Shown here in pieces: positions 43,975-54,424 of a stretch of DNA of 64,000 nucleotides. A program made the translations under genes and the position numbers. This DNA is from Bipolaris cookei (lineage: Eukaryota > Ascomycota > Dothideomycetes > Pleosporales > Pleosporaceae), in the NCBI GenBank assembly GCA_002286855.1, contig NRSV01000072.1:62001-126000 (forward strand), in the 5' to 3' direction. Position 1 is the first letter of the stretch; every line of letters begins with the position of its first letter. A model generated the notes under the pieces. It had not been told where the DNA came from. It ran no database searches and was given only the letters and a program-made list of their open reading frames with translations.

Positions 43975-45649
43975 CTACGCGTTAGCAGTCAAGTTACGCA
44001 CGGACGGCATCATCACCACTCCGGGCAAGCCATTTGAAGAATCTGATCGCACGGAGATGGAGAGCTTAGTTGCAGGAGGCACGTTTGAGGTACAAACTTA
44101 CAATCCAGCAAGGCACACTGGACGAATTTTCGACCTCCGGCTCATACGAGAGATCAAGGGCAAGTCAACTCAGCCATATGAGAAGTCCCGGCTGGTATTT
44201 GCAGGTCACTCAGACACTGAGAAGCAAGAGATCCTCACACAATCTCCTACTATACAGAGTATGAGCCAGAGACTGATCCTAGCCTTGAGTCCATCACTCA
44301 TCAAATCGTACGGGATGCACTGTGAAACGAGAGATATCACCCAAGCGTATGTGCAATCCACTGACAAGCTGACTCGTACACTGTTTGCATGGCCACCCAA
44401 GGAGTTACGCGACAGTTTCCCGCCACGCACGATATTCTAAGTCGTACGGCCACTGTATGGAGCAGCTGAATCTGGTCTGTACTGGTTCAAGACATACTAC
44501 AACTATTACAAGGAGAAGTTGGGCATGAAGATATCCTCGTACGACCCATGCTTATTGATGACAGACGAAGGAACAACAGTGTTTGGCATCACTGGCCTAC
44601 AAACAGACGACACACTGAGCGTGGTGACTCCGTAATTTTCCTCACGCGAAGAATCTGAACTGGAGAAGGCAGGGTTACGTGCAAAGCCCAAGACCATCTT
44701 CACAGAGGACCAGTCATTGGAATTCAATGGGGGAAGAATCCAGTACGCACAAGGCAACCTCATACTTACCCAGAAGGGCCAGGCAAAGAACCTCTGCACG
44801 ATAGACCTGAAAGCTGAGGACGCTGTACAAAGATATGTTGAGTAACGCGCACGGGGCGCATACATCGCATCAATTTCTCAGCCGGAAGCTTCATTCGATT
44901 TGTCAACGGCAGCGCAGATAGCCAATCCCTCGCATGAAGACATCAAGGCACTTAACGCACGAATTCAGTGGCAGATAACCAACTCTCAGAAGGGACTGAC
45001 ATACGTACCGCTGGACCTCACATGTACAAAACTATTCATCTTCACTGATGGATCATTTGTCAACAACAAGGACTTGAGCTCACAGTTGGGTTTCCTAATT
45101 GTGCACGGCACGGAACGCTGTACAGGAGAGGGCTACAACTTTGAAATCAGGGGCAATATTGTACACTGGAATTCTACAAAGTGCAAGGGAGTAACCCGGT
45201 CCGTATTGGCAAGCGAATTATACGGAATGGTAGGGGGATTCGACAATGCAATTGCACTGAGTACAACGCTTCAGAAGATTGCCAGGACACTCCATATTCC
45301 GCCGATACTACTCGTCCTTTGCACTGATTCAAAATCGCTATACGAATGTCTCGCGAAACTCGGCACGACAAACGAGAAGAGGCTCGTGATTGATATTATG
45401 TCAATACGAGAGTCATACGAGAAGCGAGAGATAGCGGAAGTCCTATGGATCAACGGCAGAGACAACCCAGCTGACGCCTGTACGAAAAAGGCGCCAAATC
45501 AAGCCATGGAACAGCTGGTACTGTACAATAAGCTCACTATCAAGGTGGAAGCATCAGTGGATAGGCTTGATCCGTTACAGGGCAAACAAGATGGGACAGA
45601 GGGGTAACAATTGTTAGGCTCCATTCAAAGGAAAAGAAAAAGTTGCCAG

Positions 45650-45900
45650 TGTCCGAACCTAAGTCAGGCACTGAGGGAGTGATCGCGTGACTCCGGTTCC
45701 CCACGGATACCTGTGCACGGACCCAGGAGTACATCAACCCTTTTTCCTTTGAACGTAGAACAGAGATAGCAATGAACCATAGTTACTTGCCACCCCCACC
45801 TACCTGCACGCTGTGTACACCGTGCAACTAGCTGTATTGACTTAGACATCTTGTTAACACCAAGCGCTGGCTAGCCAATAGAGTCCATTCAATAACTACA
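45650..45900 (+). repeat. 3' LTR of the copia element, right end approximate
   Basis: Starts with TGTCCG, just after a purine-rich tract (45625-45642) that fits a polypurine tract. The first 87 bases match the 5' stub. The end near 45900 (ACTACA) is a guess, as only part of the 5' copy survives. Confidence 0.6.
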
Positions 45901-46142
45901 TTGGTTGCCTAAGCAACAGTCGGGCCGGGCAGGCAGAATGAACGAGGTCGTAGATGAGGACAAGAGGCGAAGGGCGTTTAGCCCGTTACAAGTAATGATA
46001 ATACTAATGCTTCCTGCCGAGGCAGGCAAAAGTACACATCTCTACATTACGCAGCATTTAATAGGCAATGGAAAGCAGTCCACTTTCTGCTCCAGCAAAC
46101 TTCTCCCAAGAGTCATTGCGATCCAATGAATAAACCATCATC

Positions 46143-46670
46143 GAATGGGAGTTTGTTAAGAAAGATTTAGTCTCTGCACTTCTCAATCACGCAGATTTTC
46201 GTGATCCAAATCTAGGTGGAGCAGATTGTGATGAAAGCCCTCTCCTCGATCACGCCGCAACACTTGAAGACGATGAAGTTATGGCAGTCTTATTGGCACA
46301 CGAAAAGATCTATGTCAACAGAAAAAATCTTTATGGTGGTAACCCAATAAGAGAAGCGACAAGACATGGTCAAATCGAAGTAGTAAGATCGCTACTCCAG
46401 CACCCAGAGATTAATGTCAATATCAAGAATTCAAACGGTCGCACAGCACTAGAATATACCAGGGAAAGACTACACCATGAGATGATAGACCTTTTATTGT
46501 CGCACGGGGCCATAGATGACGAATTCAACTCACCAACAACCACCACGCAAACCAGCAACATTCCGATGGCTCACAACGCTAGTCATACGCGCAATATGGA
46601 TTTGCAATCGGAGTTTGAAACTAATCCTAAATCTAATCTGGAAGATTTCATTGAGAGTATATTGGATTGA
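46143..46670 (+). pseudogene. Ankyrin-repeat gene, 3' portion
   Basis: An open frame without its own proper start continues an ankyrin protein: SPLLDHAATLEDDEVMAVLL, PIREATRHGQIEVVRSLL and TALEYTRERLHHEMIDLLL. It ends in an acidic, low-complexity tail (LEDFIESILD) and TAA/TGA at 46670. It is in the orientation expected for the continuation of 40540-41178, separated by the copia element. In-frame stops lie just upstream (TAA at 46131). An internal ATG at 46281 could give a 129-residue protein, but a truncated remnant is more likely. Confidence 0.6.
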
Positions 46671-47555
46671 AAGGACTTTTCAGATGTGGAGAATGAAATC
46701 ATCGAATAAAACCTTTGTATCAGGCAAGACGCCTTCACACTTCCACCACACTCCTTACTATCTCTTTATAACTATGTATCTAGGAAAAAACCCCTTCATA
46801 TCCGCTTGCTTCATCTTATCCAAATAGCCCTCAAATACACATTTATTCTACATTCATAGAACAAAACACCATACTGTGTACTTATTTTCAAGCCCCTCAC
46901 CAATGTCCCCTTCCCCGAAAACTATCTAGAAAGTTTTCTACATGGCCGAAGTTAACCAAACTCTAAGTACAGCGCAAACAACCCAGTCTCACAAACTGTC
47001 AATCTACACTCTGCCACACATACACATCCTTCCAAATGCGACCCCATGCCCCGCCCAGCCTCGAAGGGCACGCAAGCCGTCTTCCAAGCTGCCAAGGCGT
47101 GCCCTTTTCTTGCTTACTACCCCCGTAGCCTCAGCTGCATTATAAGGCGGTTGCAGTTGATGTACGTAGTGGCTAGATGGGCTGATTTTTCGATTTTTCG
47201 GTGAGACCAGTGCGGTGCAGCTCTGTCACGAGACTGGAGAGGTGGTTGCATTTTTGGGCTAGCTTGAGGACTGGGAAGTATGTGTGTGTGAAGAGTAAGT
47301 GTTGGTAAATGGGACGGTTTGTTTGGGGCGGATGCAAGCTTGTAGAAAGAGGATTCGAAGACAGTGGCTTTTGTTGAAGCGAAAAAGCGATAAAAAGAGT
47401 AGCGCTCATCAAAACTAAAGGAAATAAACAAGCTATTTTTAAATAGAGAGGTTGCTCATTTAACTCATAATTATTATGTATGACGTAAGTCAAGACACAT
47501 AGCATCCTAGCCTAGCCATGCCATGTCATGATCCAAACGTGACAGTAAACACAGT
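46671..47555. other. Intergenic, right border of the island
   Basis: 3' flanks of the ankyrin remnant and the PPR gene. No gene was recognised; short frames are not protein-like. Confidence 0.5.
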
Positions 47556-50500
47556 CTACAGCACATTGTCAAAGTACCTCTCCTGCAAACGATCATACGT
47601 CCTAGGCATCGTCTCGATAGCCCTGACCGTCATCGGCGCACCCTGCTCCAGAATCTCTCGGACCCAGGCCTGCGCATCAACATCGTAGCCAATACCATTG
47701 CTCTCATCGCGCTTCGTCTGGCCATATGCCTTGGCGAGCAAGACCAGCGTCTTGTACCGGGGTAACACGGTGTTCTTCTTGACGTCGTAGGAGCGGATTT
47801 CCATCCACTGGTAGCCCGCAAGGTTCTTACGTTGATAGCCGGGATAGAGGTCACGCCAGCCAGGGAAACGAGGCATGAGGTATTCTTCACAGACGGCAAA
47901 GGCATCGGCAAGCTGGTTGCGAAGAGTGAGTTGCTGGACGAATTCGTTCCAGGTAAAACCATCGACTGTGAAGCCGTTGACAAGGAGGTCGATGATGGTA
48001 CATTGCGCTTCTTGCATGGTGTTGCTGTCGGCCTGTGCCATTAGGCTACGAAGAAAGATGCGAGCCGGATTGACGAGTATTTGGCGACGATTGTTGGCAA
48101 TGTGAGACTCTTGGTAACGACGATGAATTGAGGGATCGAGAAGAGAGCCATTCTCGGGACCTACGACCGGTTGCTGCGCAGCTTGGCTAAATGTCTTTGT
48201 GAGTTTGCTTGCCGAAGAACGCGCCAACTCCCAAAGCTTGGCTACTTCTTTGTGGTTGCCTGCTTTAAGATGTGTTTCCATCATTGCTGTGATCAGTGTA
48301 AGAGGTTGAGTATAGCCTTCGTAACTTGGGGCTGATTCCTGGGCCCGCTCGAAGAGCTTCTTGCAAATCTTGTACGCTGACCGAGCATTGTATAGCCCAA
48401 TCATGAGGCCGAAATATGACTGCGGAACAGCGCCGTAGTTACGGGAATCGATCAATCGCTCGTGTGTAGGTTGCCGATGAGCAATCTCCTCGCTCATGCT
48501 CGCGGCAAGCATCTTCTCAAGAGCATCTTCTACCATAAGCAGCCGGTAGTTTGGATGTTTGGCGCCCCTCTTTTCCAGCTTTTGAAGATCAGCTGCACCC
48601 AGCGCACGTATTGAAGCGGCGCGGGAGCTCTCAGTTTGAGGAACCTTGCGCTGAATCATTCTATCATAAGCCCCAATCGCCTGTTCAATCTGACCTTCTC
48701 TCAGGAAGCCGGTGATAACAATTGCATAATGAAGTGCATGTACCCGCATCCCTTGTTCTGGCATTGTAACCCTCAAAAGCTTGTAAGCCGCGTTCGTCTG
48801 CTTCACTTCTATCAGTGCTCGCATCAAGCTGCCGTATGTCCAGCTGTCCAGAGGAATGTTGTTGTCGACCATCTGCTTATAGCGCTGTCTGCTCCCTGGA
48901 AGGTCGCGGTTGAGGGCGTACTGCTGGATCAATAGATTCCAGGTGTGGGTGAGAGGATGGCCGTGAAGGGTTCCTGCATTCCAGCTCGCGAGCATGCCTC
49001 GAGCAATGGCGTCAGCTCCCTCCGGATCACCCGCATTCAAGAACGCCTGTACGTAACCTGATCTTGCGCGCACATCTGAGTCGAGTTGCACTCCCATTTG
49101 TTTTGCGCGTGAGAACAATGTCTCGAAAGCCTCGACATCACCTCTGTGGGCGCAAAAGTCGAGTAGAGGCCCGAATGTTTTCACATCGGGTACCAAGCCG
49201 CAGTTGATGCAGTTGTTGAAGCACTCCAGAGCGCCGTCAAGATCGTCTGCACGAACATACGCAAGCAGCAAAATGTTCCAACATGTGATATCTGGGATCA
49301 TGTTGTACTCAGTATGTATGCGATTGAACTGTTTTATTGTCCCTTCGACATCAGCCCGTCGAGCATAGACATACGGAAGCGCAGACAGAACCTCCAGTTT
49401 TACTTCATCCTTGTAGTTTGTCTGAAGCTCGTCAATATATTCATGTACCCTTTCTGCTTCCCCAGCGATCGCATATGCTTGAATAAGGTGTTTGAGCAAC
49501 CCAGGTCGTAGTGGCCGCCCAGGGTAAAATGTGCGCAGATCTTGGATATGCTCCTGTACACGCTGCCACCCGCCCATCAAGCTGTGTTGGTGAATCAGAT
49601 TTCTGATCAAGTTTTGTGAAGGTCTTAGTTCAGAAGTAGCGTTGGGAGTATCAACATAAAGACTTCGATACCTTCTGTACAACTCGAGCCAAATCTTCCT
49701 CTGATTGGTGTATTTTTGATACCGAGGTAGCTCGAGCATTCGCTTGATAGCATACTCATAGCAGGCCGAGGTGGGGAGATTCAGTGAATGGAGATCGTCA
49801 AACAACCTGATGAAGAAGTTCCAAATAAAATCTTCGTCGGGATTTCTCGTGTTCAGAACCCGATCCATTACGTAGGGAACGAAAGTCATGACAAAGCAAG
49901 CCAAGTCTCGTTCTAGCTCTAGAGATGCCGTGAGTTCGTGGTGGAATTCCCGCACATGCCTGAAAAAAGATTGAAAATGCTCTAGTAGTTCCGGCAATTC
50001 AGCTACGCCGCGCCAGATTTCTGGAAGCGTTTCTCCGTGAAGAATCGCCGGATATAGAGGTTTCCCACGCACCCGCGGGGTTCGTCGTCGGAACATCCTG
50101 AAAACACGAAAGGTGAGATCCCATTGTTCGTCAGACACCGTTCGTCGAAGAATGACATCTATGCCGACACGTATCATGTAGAAATCCATGGAGGGGTCGA
50201 TGTCCTCGAGCGACTTGATGGCTGGGCCAATCATTCTGAGCGCGATGTACGCTGCTATTGCCGCTCGGTACGAAGACGGCTGGCGAGCGGTTGGTGGAAG
50301 CTCGGAAAAAACCTGAAGCACACGACCGGGCAATGCCGGTTCACCGTCTCGCACGAAGTATTCTAGGAGACTGCGTCGTAATTCATCTTGTGTCGCTACT
50401 TGGTCTTCTGGAATCAAAGTGTATAACTGCCATGCCAGTTCCTGTTTTCCAGGCCCCGACAAGCGTAACAGTGCCTTTAGCTCCGTGACAGCATCGGATC

Positions 50501-50951
50501 GTCTGACTAGTCTTTTTGCCTCATCCCGAGCCTGTTCCATCACATCTACGCTTATGTTTGCTCCATCAGGCAGTGTTTGTTGTCGAAGTGTAGCAAAATG
50601 GCGGATCGCCTGCAAGGACCGTCGCTTAGTATCCATGGTTTTGTGTCTTTTTAGGGAGAGATTCCTGAGTAGATCAAGCGTCTTCTCCGGATACAGAAAG
50701 TCAAGGACTACACCATCGTTGATTTTGGATTTCGAGGAGAGTGGGTCTTTCGTGACTCCATCGTCAACGTCACCACTTGTGTGTTTGGTGGGTGTCGAAG
50801 ATGCGGCTTCCGAAGCTTGCAGATTGATACCGCCTGCATCGTGGTAACAGATGCCAGAACGCAGCATGCGCCGATTGCGTAGACATGACTTCGGAGCGCG
50901 GAATAACTGGCGTCCGCCGGATTCGAGGCATGTCGAAGCACGCTCGAGCAT
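47556..50951 (-). CDS. Mitochondrial pentatricopeptide-repeat (PPR) protein, about 1131 residues
   Basis: One long intronless frame. The start MLERASTCLESGGRQLF at 50951 is preferred over a non-ATG extension to 50987, because it begins a typical basic, amphipathic mitochondrial presequence. Helical repeats of PPR type occur through the middle, most clearly in WNILLLAYVRADDLDGALECF, NCINCGLVPDVKTFGPLLDF and WTYGSLMRALIEVKQTNAAYKL (shown in pieces), with about 35-residue spacing. PPR proteins bind specific organellar RNAs and act in processing, stability or translation. Length and layout recall fungal translational activators such as Neurospora CYA-5, but I cannot assign the target. It is divergently arranged with SRP68. 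Confidence 0.85.
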   Translation of the reverse strand: MLERASTCLESGGRQLFRAPKSCLRNRRMLRSGICYHDAGGINLQASEAASSTPTKHTSGDVDDGVTKDPLSSKSKINDGVVLDFLYPEKTLDLLRNLSLKRHKTMDTKRRSLQAIRHFATLRQQTLPDGANISVDVMEQARDEAKRLVRRSDAVTELKALLRLSGPGKQELAWQLYTLIPEDQVATQDELRRSLLEYFVRDGEPALPGRVLQVFSELPPTARQPSSYRAAIAAYIALRMIGPAIKSLEDIDPSMDFYMIRVGIDVILRRTVSDEQWDLTFRVFRMFRRRTPRVRGKPLYPAILHGETLPEIWRGVAELPELLEHFQSFFRHVREFHHELTASLELERDLACFVMTFVPYVMDRVLNTRNPDEDFIWNFFIRLFDDLHSLNLPTSACYEYAIKRMLELPRYQKYTNQRKIWLELYRRYRSLYVDTPNATSELRPSQNLIRNLIHQHSLMGGWQRVQEHIQDLRTFYPGRPLRPGLLKHLIQAYAIAGEAERVHEYIDELQTNYKDEVKLEVLSALPYVYARRADVEGTIKQFNRIHTEYNMIPDITCWNILLLAYVRADDLDGALECFNNCINCGLVPDVKTFGPLLDFCAHRGDVEAFETLFSRAKQMGVQLDSDVRARSGYVQAFLNAGDPEGADAIARGMLASWNAGTLHGHPLTHTWNLLIQQYALNRDLPGSRQRYKQMVDNNIPLDSWTYGSLMRALIEVKQTNAAYKLLRVTMPEQGMRVHALHYAIVITGFLREGQIEQAIGAYDRMIQRKVPQTESSRAASIRALGAADLQKLEKRGAKHPNYRLLMVEDALEKMLAASMSEEIAHRQPTHERLIDSRNYGAVPQSYFGLMIGLYNARSAYKICKKLFERAQESAPSYEGYTQPLTLITAMMETHLKAGNHKEVAKLWELARSSASKLTKTFSQAAQQPVVGPENGSLLDPSIHRRYQESHIANNRRQILVNPARIFLRSLMAQADSNTMQEAQCTIIDLLVNGFTVDGFTWNEFVQQLTLRNQLADAFAVCEEYLMPRFPGWRDLYPGYQRKNLAGYQWMEIRSYDVKKNTVLPRYKTLVLLAKAYGQTKRDESNGIGYDVDAQAWVREILEQGAPMTVRAIETMPRTYDRLQERYFDNVL

Positions 50952-51413
50952 CACCCGAGCGTGTGGGAGTGCAGATGATGCCAGCACAAATTATCGAGAA
51001 ACTTGGAGGATGCTATAAGCTGGTCCGGTTAGATTTTCCAGTGCGGGGACGAATAGTATGGAGCGTCGGAGTTTGCTCACATATGTGCATGCCTCCGAAA
51101 ACTGAGCGACAGCGGTAACAGAACAAATTTCGCTAGAACCAGGCAGCGACAGTGATGGACAGAAGAGTACGCCGAAGAGGTGCAAGAAACTATGGTACAG
51201 GCACAGGCATGGGCACAAACAAAGGGAAAGGCAAACTGTGCGCGTGGTGATGACGGGCCCAATGTCTAAGATAGTATGTCGAAAAGTTTACGGGCGCGCC
51301 ATGAACTGATGTTCCGATTGGCTTGGCAAGGCTGAGGGACAGCTCACCAATTGATGCCCCTCCACATCAGCCGCATCCCCACCACTACATCGTCTCTCCC
51401 CAACGACGCCGCC
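50952..51413. promoter_or_regulatory. Shared divergent promoter of the PPR gene and SRP68
   Basis: The start codons are back to back across 462 bases. No individual element was assigned. Confidence 0.55.
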
Positions 51414-53380
51414 ATGGACATTACCAAGTTTGTCACCGCCTACCGCGAGTCGGCCTTTCTCATCGGCGACTACAACACCTACCGCGACCAATTGGCCCGA
51501 CGCCTCCGCATCGTGAACAAGAAGCTTGGACGGGCGACCCCCAAAAATGCCAAATATGCTGCAAAGGCCCCAGTGACCACTGAGGAGATCCAGAGGAACA
51601 GCGAGTATGGCACGTCCAAACAGTTACCCGGCTGCGCGCTGACCGACTCAGGGCTCTTCATCTTCTCCTGCTAAACTCCGAGCGCGCATGGACACAAGCA
51701 ATGGCCATGAAGGCCTCGCACTCGGAAGACAATGCCGATAAGAACATCACGGGCTCTACCCGCAAGCACATCATCTCGCGCCTGCACAAGGCCGTCGTAT
51801 ACGCGAATCAAGTCGTCCAACTCCTCTCGGACACCAGCGCAAGCGGGGCATCAGACACGGATGTGCTAGAAGCGAGGGCGTATGCATATATCATGGCTGG
51901 AGCACAGGAGTTTGAAAAGCAAGCCGAGGGAACCAAAAGCAAGAACGCATCGCCGGGGCGTTGGGCCCTGTGTCTCAAAAACTACTCCGCAGCGCGAGTC
52001 ATTTACAGCGCCCTGTTCAAGGCTACGAAGAAGGATTTGTTCAAGGAAGTATTGGCAGGAACGACTGATCCAAGCATTCGCTATGCTGCCTACCAGAGTT
52101 GTATCCCGCGTACTGTGGGCGCCCCTTCCGTTGCGATTAAGTACTTTCCCAATGACGATGCAAATCTGGTAGAGGCCGTGCATAAATTAGACTCTGCGGC
52201 TTTAGAAGAGGAGAAAGCAGCTGCGTCTCGTAAGTCCGGGAAATTTATACTTCTGGAACTTGTTAACAGAAAGGCAGACTCACAGATAACTTGGCGCGGT
52301 CGGGCAGCCAATGTTGTCGATGCTGCTATTGGGCAGGCATTGGCATCTGTCGATACAGCCTCTCTTGCCCTGGACGAGACTGCTACTTCGTCCACATCAC
52401 CCAAAGACCGAGCGAACGCATACGACGACATTCTTATCGCGAGCCAAGATGCCGTCGACGCAACACGGAGAGCAATTGAAGAGCTTGAAAAGGAAGGCGT
52501 AGATGAGGGTGATTCACGCATGCAAGATCTCCGGGTAACCAATCTTGCCGTCAACTATGACCTTATATCTTGGAGAGTGGGGCGTAACAGGATGCTCATC
52601 GGCAAAGACGATGGCCTTACTTTCCCAGCTAATCCCCCTCAAAAACCCCGGCGGCAACGTAAAGATGGCAAGGAGTGGGCAGAGCGCGAAGAACCCACTG
52701 GCCGCAAGCTGGCACGGTTACGCGAACGCACTGCTTTGTACAATGCCATCCTGCAGAGTATCGATTCAGTCAAGGACCTCCGAGGTGCTGCCCGCGACAC
52801 TGATTTTATTGCTGAGCTCGACGGGCAGCGTGCATACTTCCAGGCGTTGAAGTGTCTCAACTTGTCTCACTCGTACGTCTTCCTGTCGACGCCCAAACAA
52901 GCATTGGCGCTCTGCAGCCGAGCCCTGGGCCTTGCAAGCCAAGCGGCATCTGCCCCGTGCTCTGAATCGCCTTCGACGACCAAAGCACCGAAATTGCAAG
53001 TGACGGAAGAGCAAGCTCAAACTCTCAAGAAGGCCCTGGAAAACCTTAATTCGCACTACCGCGGGGTAGTAGCGCTGTCACAATTGTCTGCCAATTCTGA
53101 GACAGCCTCTAAGCCTGGACTAGCGAATGCGGCACCTGTTGTGGAGAGGCTCAACGAGTACCCCTCCTCGGGCTCGGTGGACCTGAAGAATCTGGTTACA
53201 TGGCCTCCGAAGCTGAAGCCTGTGCCGGTCAAGCCACTGTTCCTGGACGTGGCGTGGAATTATATCGAGTACCCGGGACGCGTACCACCAGTGCAGCAGG
53301 CAGAGGCGCAAAAAGCACCGGCGGAAGAGAAGGAGGAGAAGGCGCCAGCCAAGAAGGGCTGGTTCTCGTTTGGTAGATAG
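51414..53380 (+). CDS. srp68: Signal recognition particle subunit SRP68
   Basis: Best model has two exons, 51414-51613 and 51652-53380, 642 residues. The N-terminus MDITKFVTAYRESAFLIGDYNTYRDQLARRL is the RNA-binding start of SRP68 (shown as YRESAFLIGDYNTYRDQL in family terms). After the junction, HLLLLNSERAWTQAMAMK is the conserved next segment. The C-terminus contains TWPPKLKPVPVKPLFLDVAW, the part that contacts SRP72, followed by a Lys/Glu-rich tail. The protein binds 7S RNA with SRP72 and supports co-translational targeting to the ER. The inferred intron is only 38 bases with a weak GTCCAA donor, but a CTGAC branch site and an AG acceptor are present and phase is kept; a small assembly error could also explain the break. 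Confidence 0.92.
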
Positions 53381-54424
53381 TCAACAGTCAGCATGCAGAC
53401 AGCAGGGGCTCATCCATGAAGATCGCCGTTCCTGGCCTGGACTCAGTTGCGCATGCAGACCCCGTGATCAGCCCCCCGCGTAGTCAAAGAGACGATAGTA
53501 GACGGCCGTGGGAGAGTACCCGCGCATGGCGATGGGCCCTAAGACTCACTGTTACTCCAGATTGAGCGACGGGCTCCTCGCGTGATAGCAGCCTCTATTA
53601 TCGCGTCAGCCACAGATTGGAGATGAGCCGGGTCTGATTGGCCTAGCGTACGGCTCGTGCGCCGACAGATTGCCGTTGCAGGAATAGCGTCCTTTGAGCC
53701 TCAGGGGCATGCACATAAGCGCCACCCTACCGTGAATCACCACCACGCGCCTTGTCTGCACAGCTGTTTGGTTTGGGCGACAGCTGTTGTGCTGGACCCT
53801 GCAGAACATGGCCCAGCGCCAGTCAGCGAAAGCCGTTGGCCGAGGCTGACGAGCTGAGCCTGTGGGCAGTGCCACCTTTTGCTTGTGACAACGGCCGAGC
53901 AACTGGGGTACATTATTGTATGTCCGACCTCGAAAGGCCAAACATGTACAACAAAGCCAAAACGAGCCAGGTCCAAAAGAGGCTGGAGGAGCGCTTCGGG
54001 GCAGCAGCCTCGAGGTCATGCAGGTGGTTAGATTAGTTAAATTAGGATGGGTGGATATCGATAGCAACCCCTTGCATCGATACGGGCTATGGCCCCTTAT
54101 CCGCAGGCGCGCAGAGAAAGTATCGTGTACCTTGCCGCTCAATTTCTGGTCGTGCTCGTTCTTCTTAACCCACACAGCGCCCTCTCTTTTACACCTTCTC
54201 CCTCTCCACCTGTTTACAGCTGCCGCTCCTGCGCCCGTCACTCTTTACCGTCGCTCACTTAATTAATACCAACCACACACAGTCTTTTCCGCTTCTAGTC
54301 CTTTCTTGCTCGCGTTTTCTTTGGGGCCCATACCTCCAAAGCCTGCTCGTTCGGTATACAAGGGATTCCTCCACCCATACGTTTCAGACATTGTCAAGGA
54401 GCGCCACGCGTTTCTCGATCTTAA
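53381..54424. other. Intergenic and long 5' region of the GATA factor gene
   Basis: About 1 kb without a supported gene. A 211-codon minus frame at 53606-54241 has no protein-like features. A pyrimidine-rich leader lies at about 54160-54330. A first exon of the GATA gene may be hidden here. Confidence 0.4.

Larger units (their letters stand above)
41312..45900 (+). mobile_element. Decayed, rearranged Ty1/copia-type LTR retrotransposon
   Basis: The order is: an 87-base 5' LTR stub, a 370-base inverted pol piece, the 3' end of gag, pol, a purine tract and a 3' LTR. Gag has a zinc knuckle CFVCHKEGCWSSNH near 41910. Pol shows, in copia order, a protease-like WDTGAAKISTVG, the pre-integrase histidine/cysteine region (RRFGHPRTNRL), an integrase core (HDPGTNFAS, VGKIERAH), a Pro/Arg-rich linker, reverse transcriptase (LYGAAESGLYWF) and RNase H (FTDGSF at 45041). 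The whole gag-pol from about 41767 to 45607 is in a single phase broken by TGA at 42323 and TAA at 44438, 44633 and 44843. It is therefore non-autonomous. The right boundary is approximate because the 5' LTR is truncated. Confidence 0.9.

Noticed and set aside
20487..44845. Reassignment of TAG (or other stops) to a sense codon
   Set aside because: Several intact genes here end normally in TAG, TAA or TGA (aspartokinase, SRP68, RFC3, TRM6). The in-frame stops are confined to mobile elements and a few neighbouring genes.
53606..54241. 211-codon minus-strand frame
   Set aside because: Composition is not protein-like, it has no recognisable domain, and it lies antisense to the likely leader of the GATA gene.
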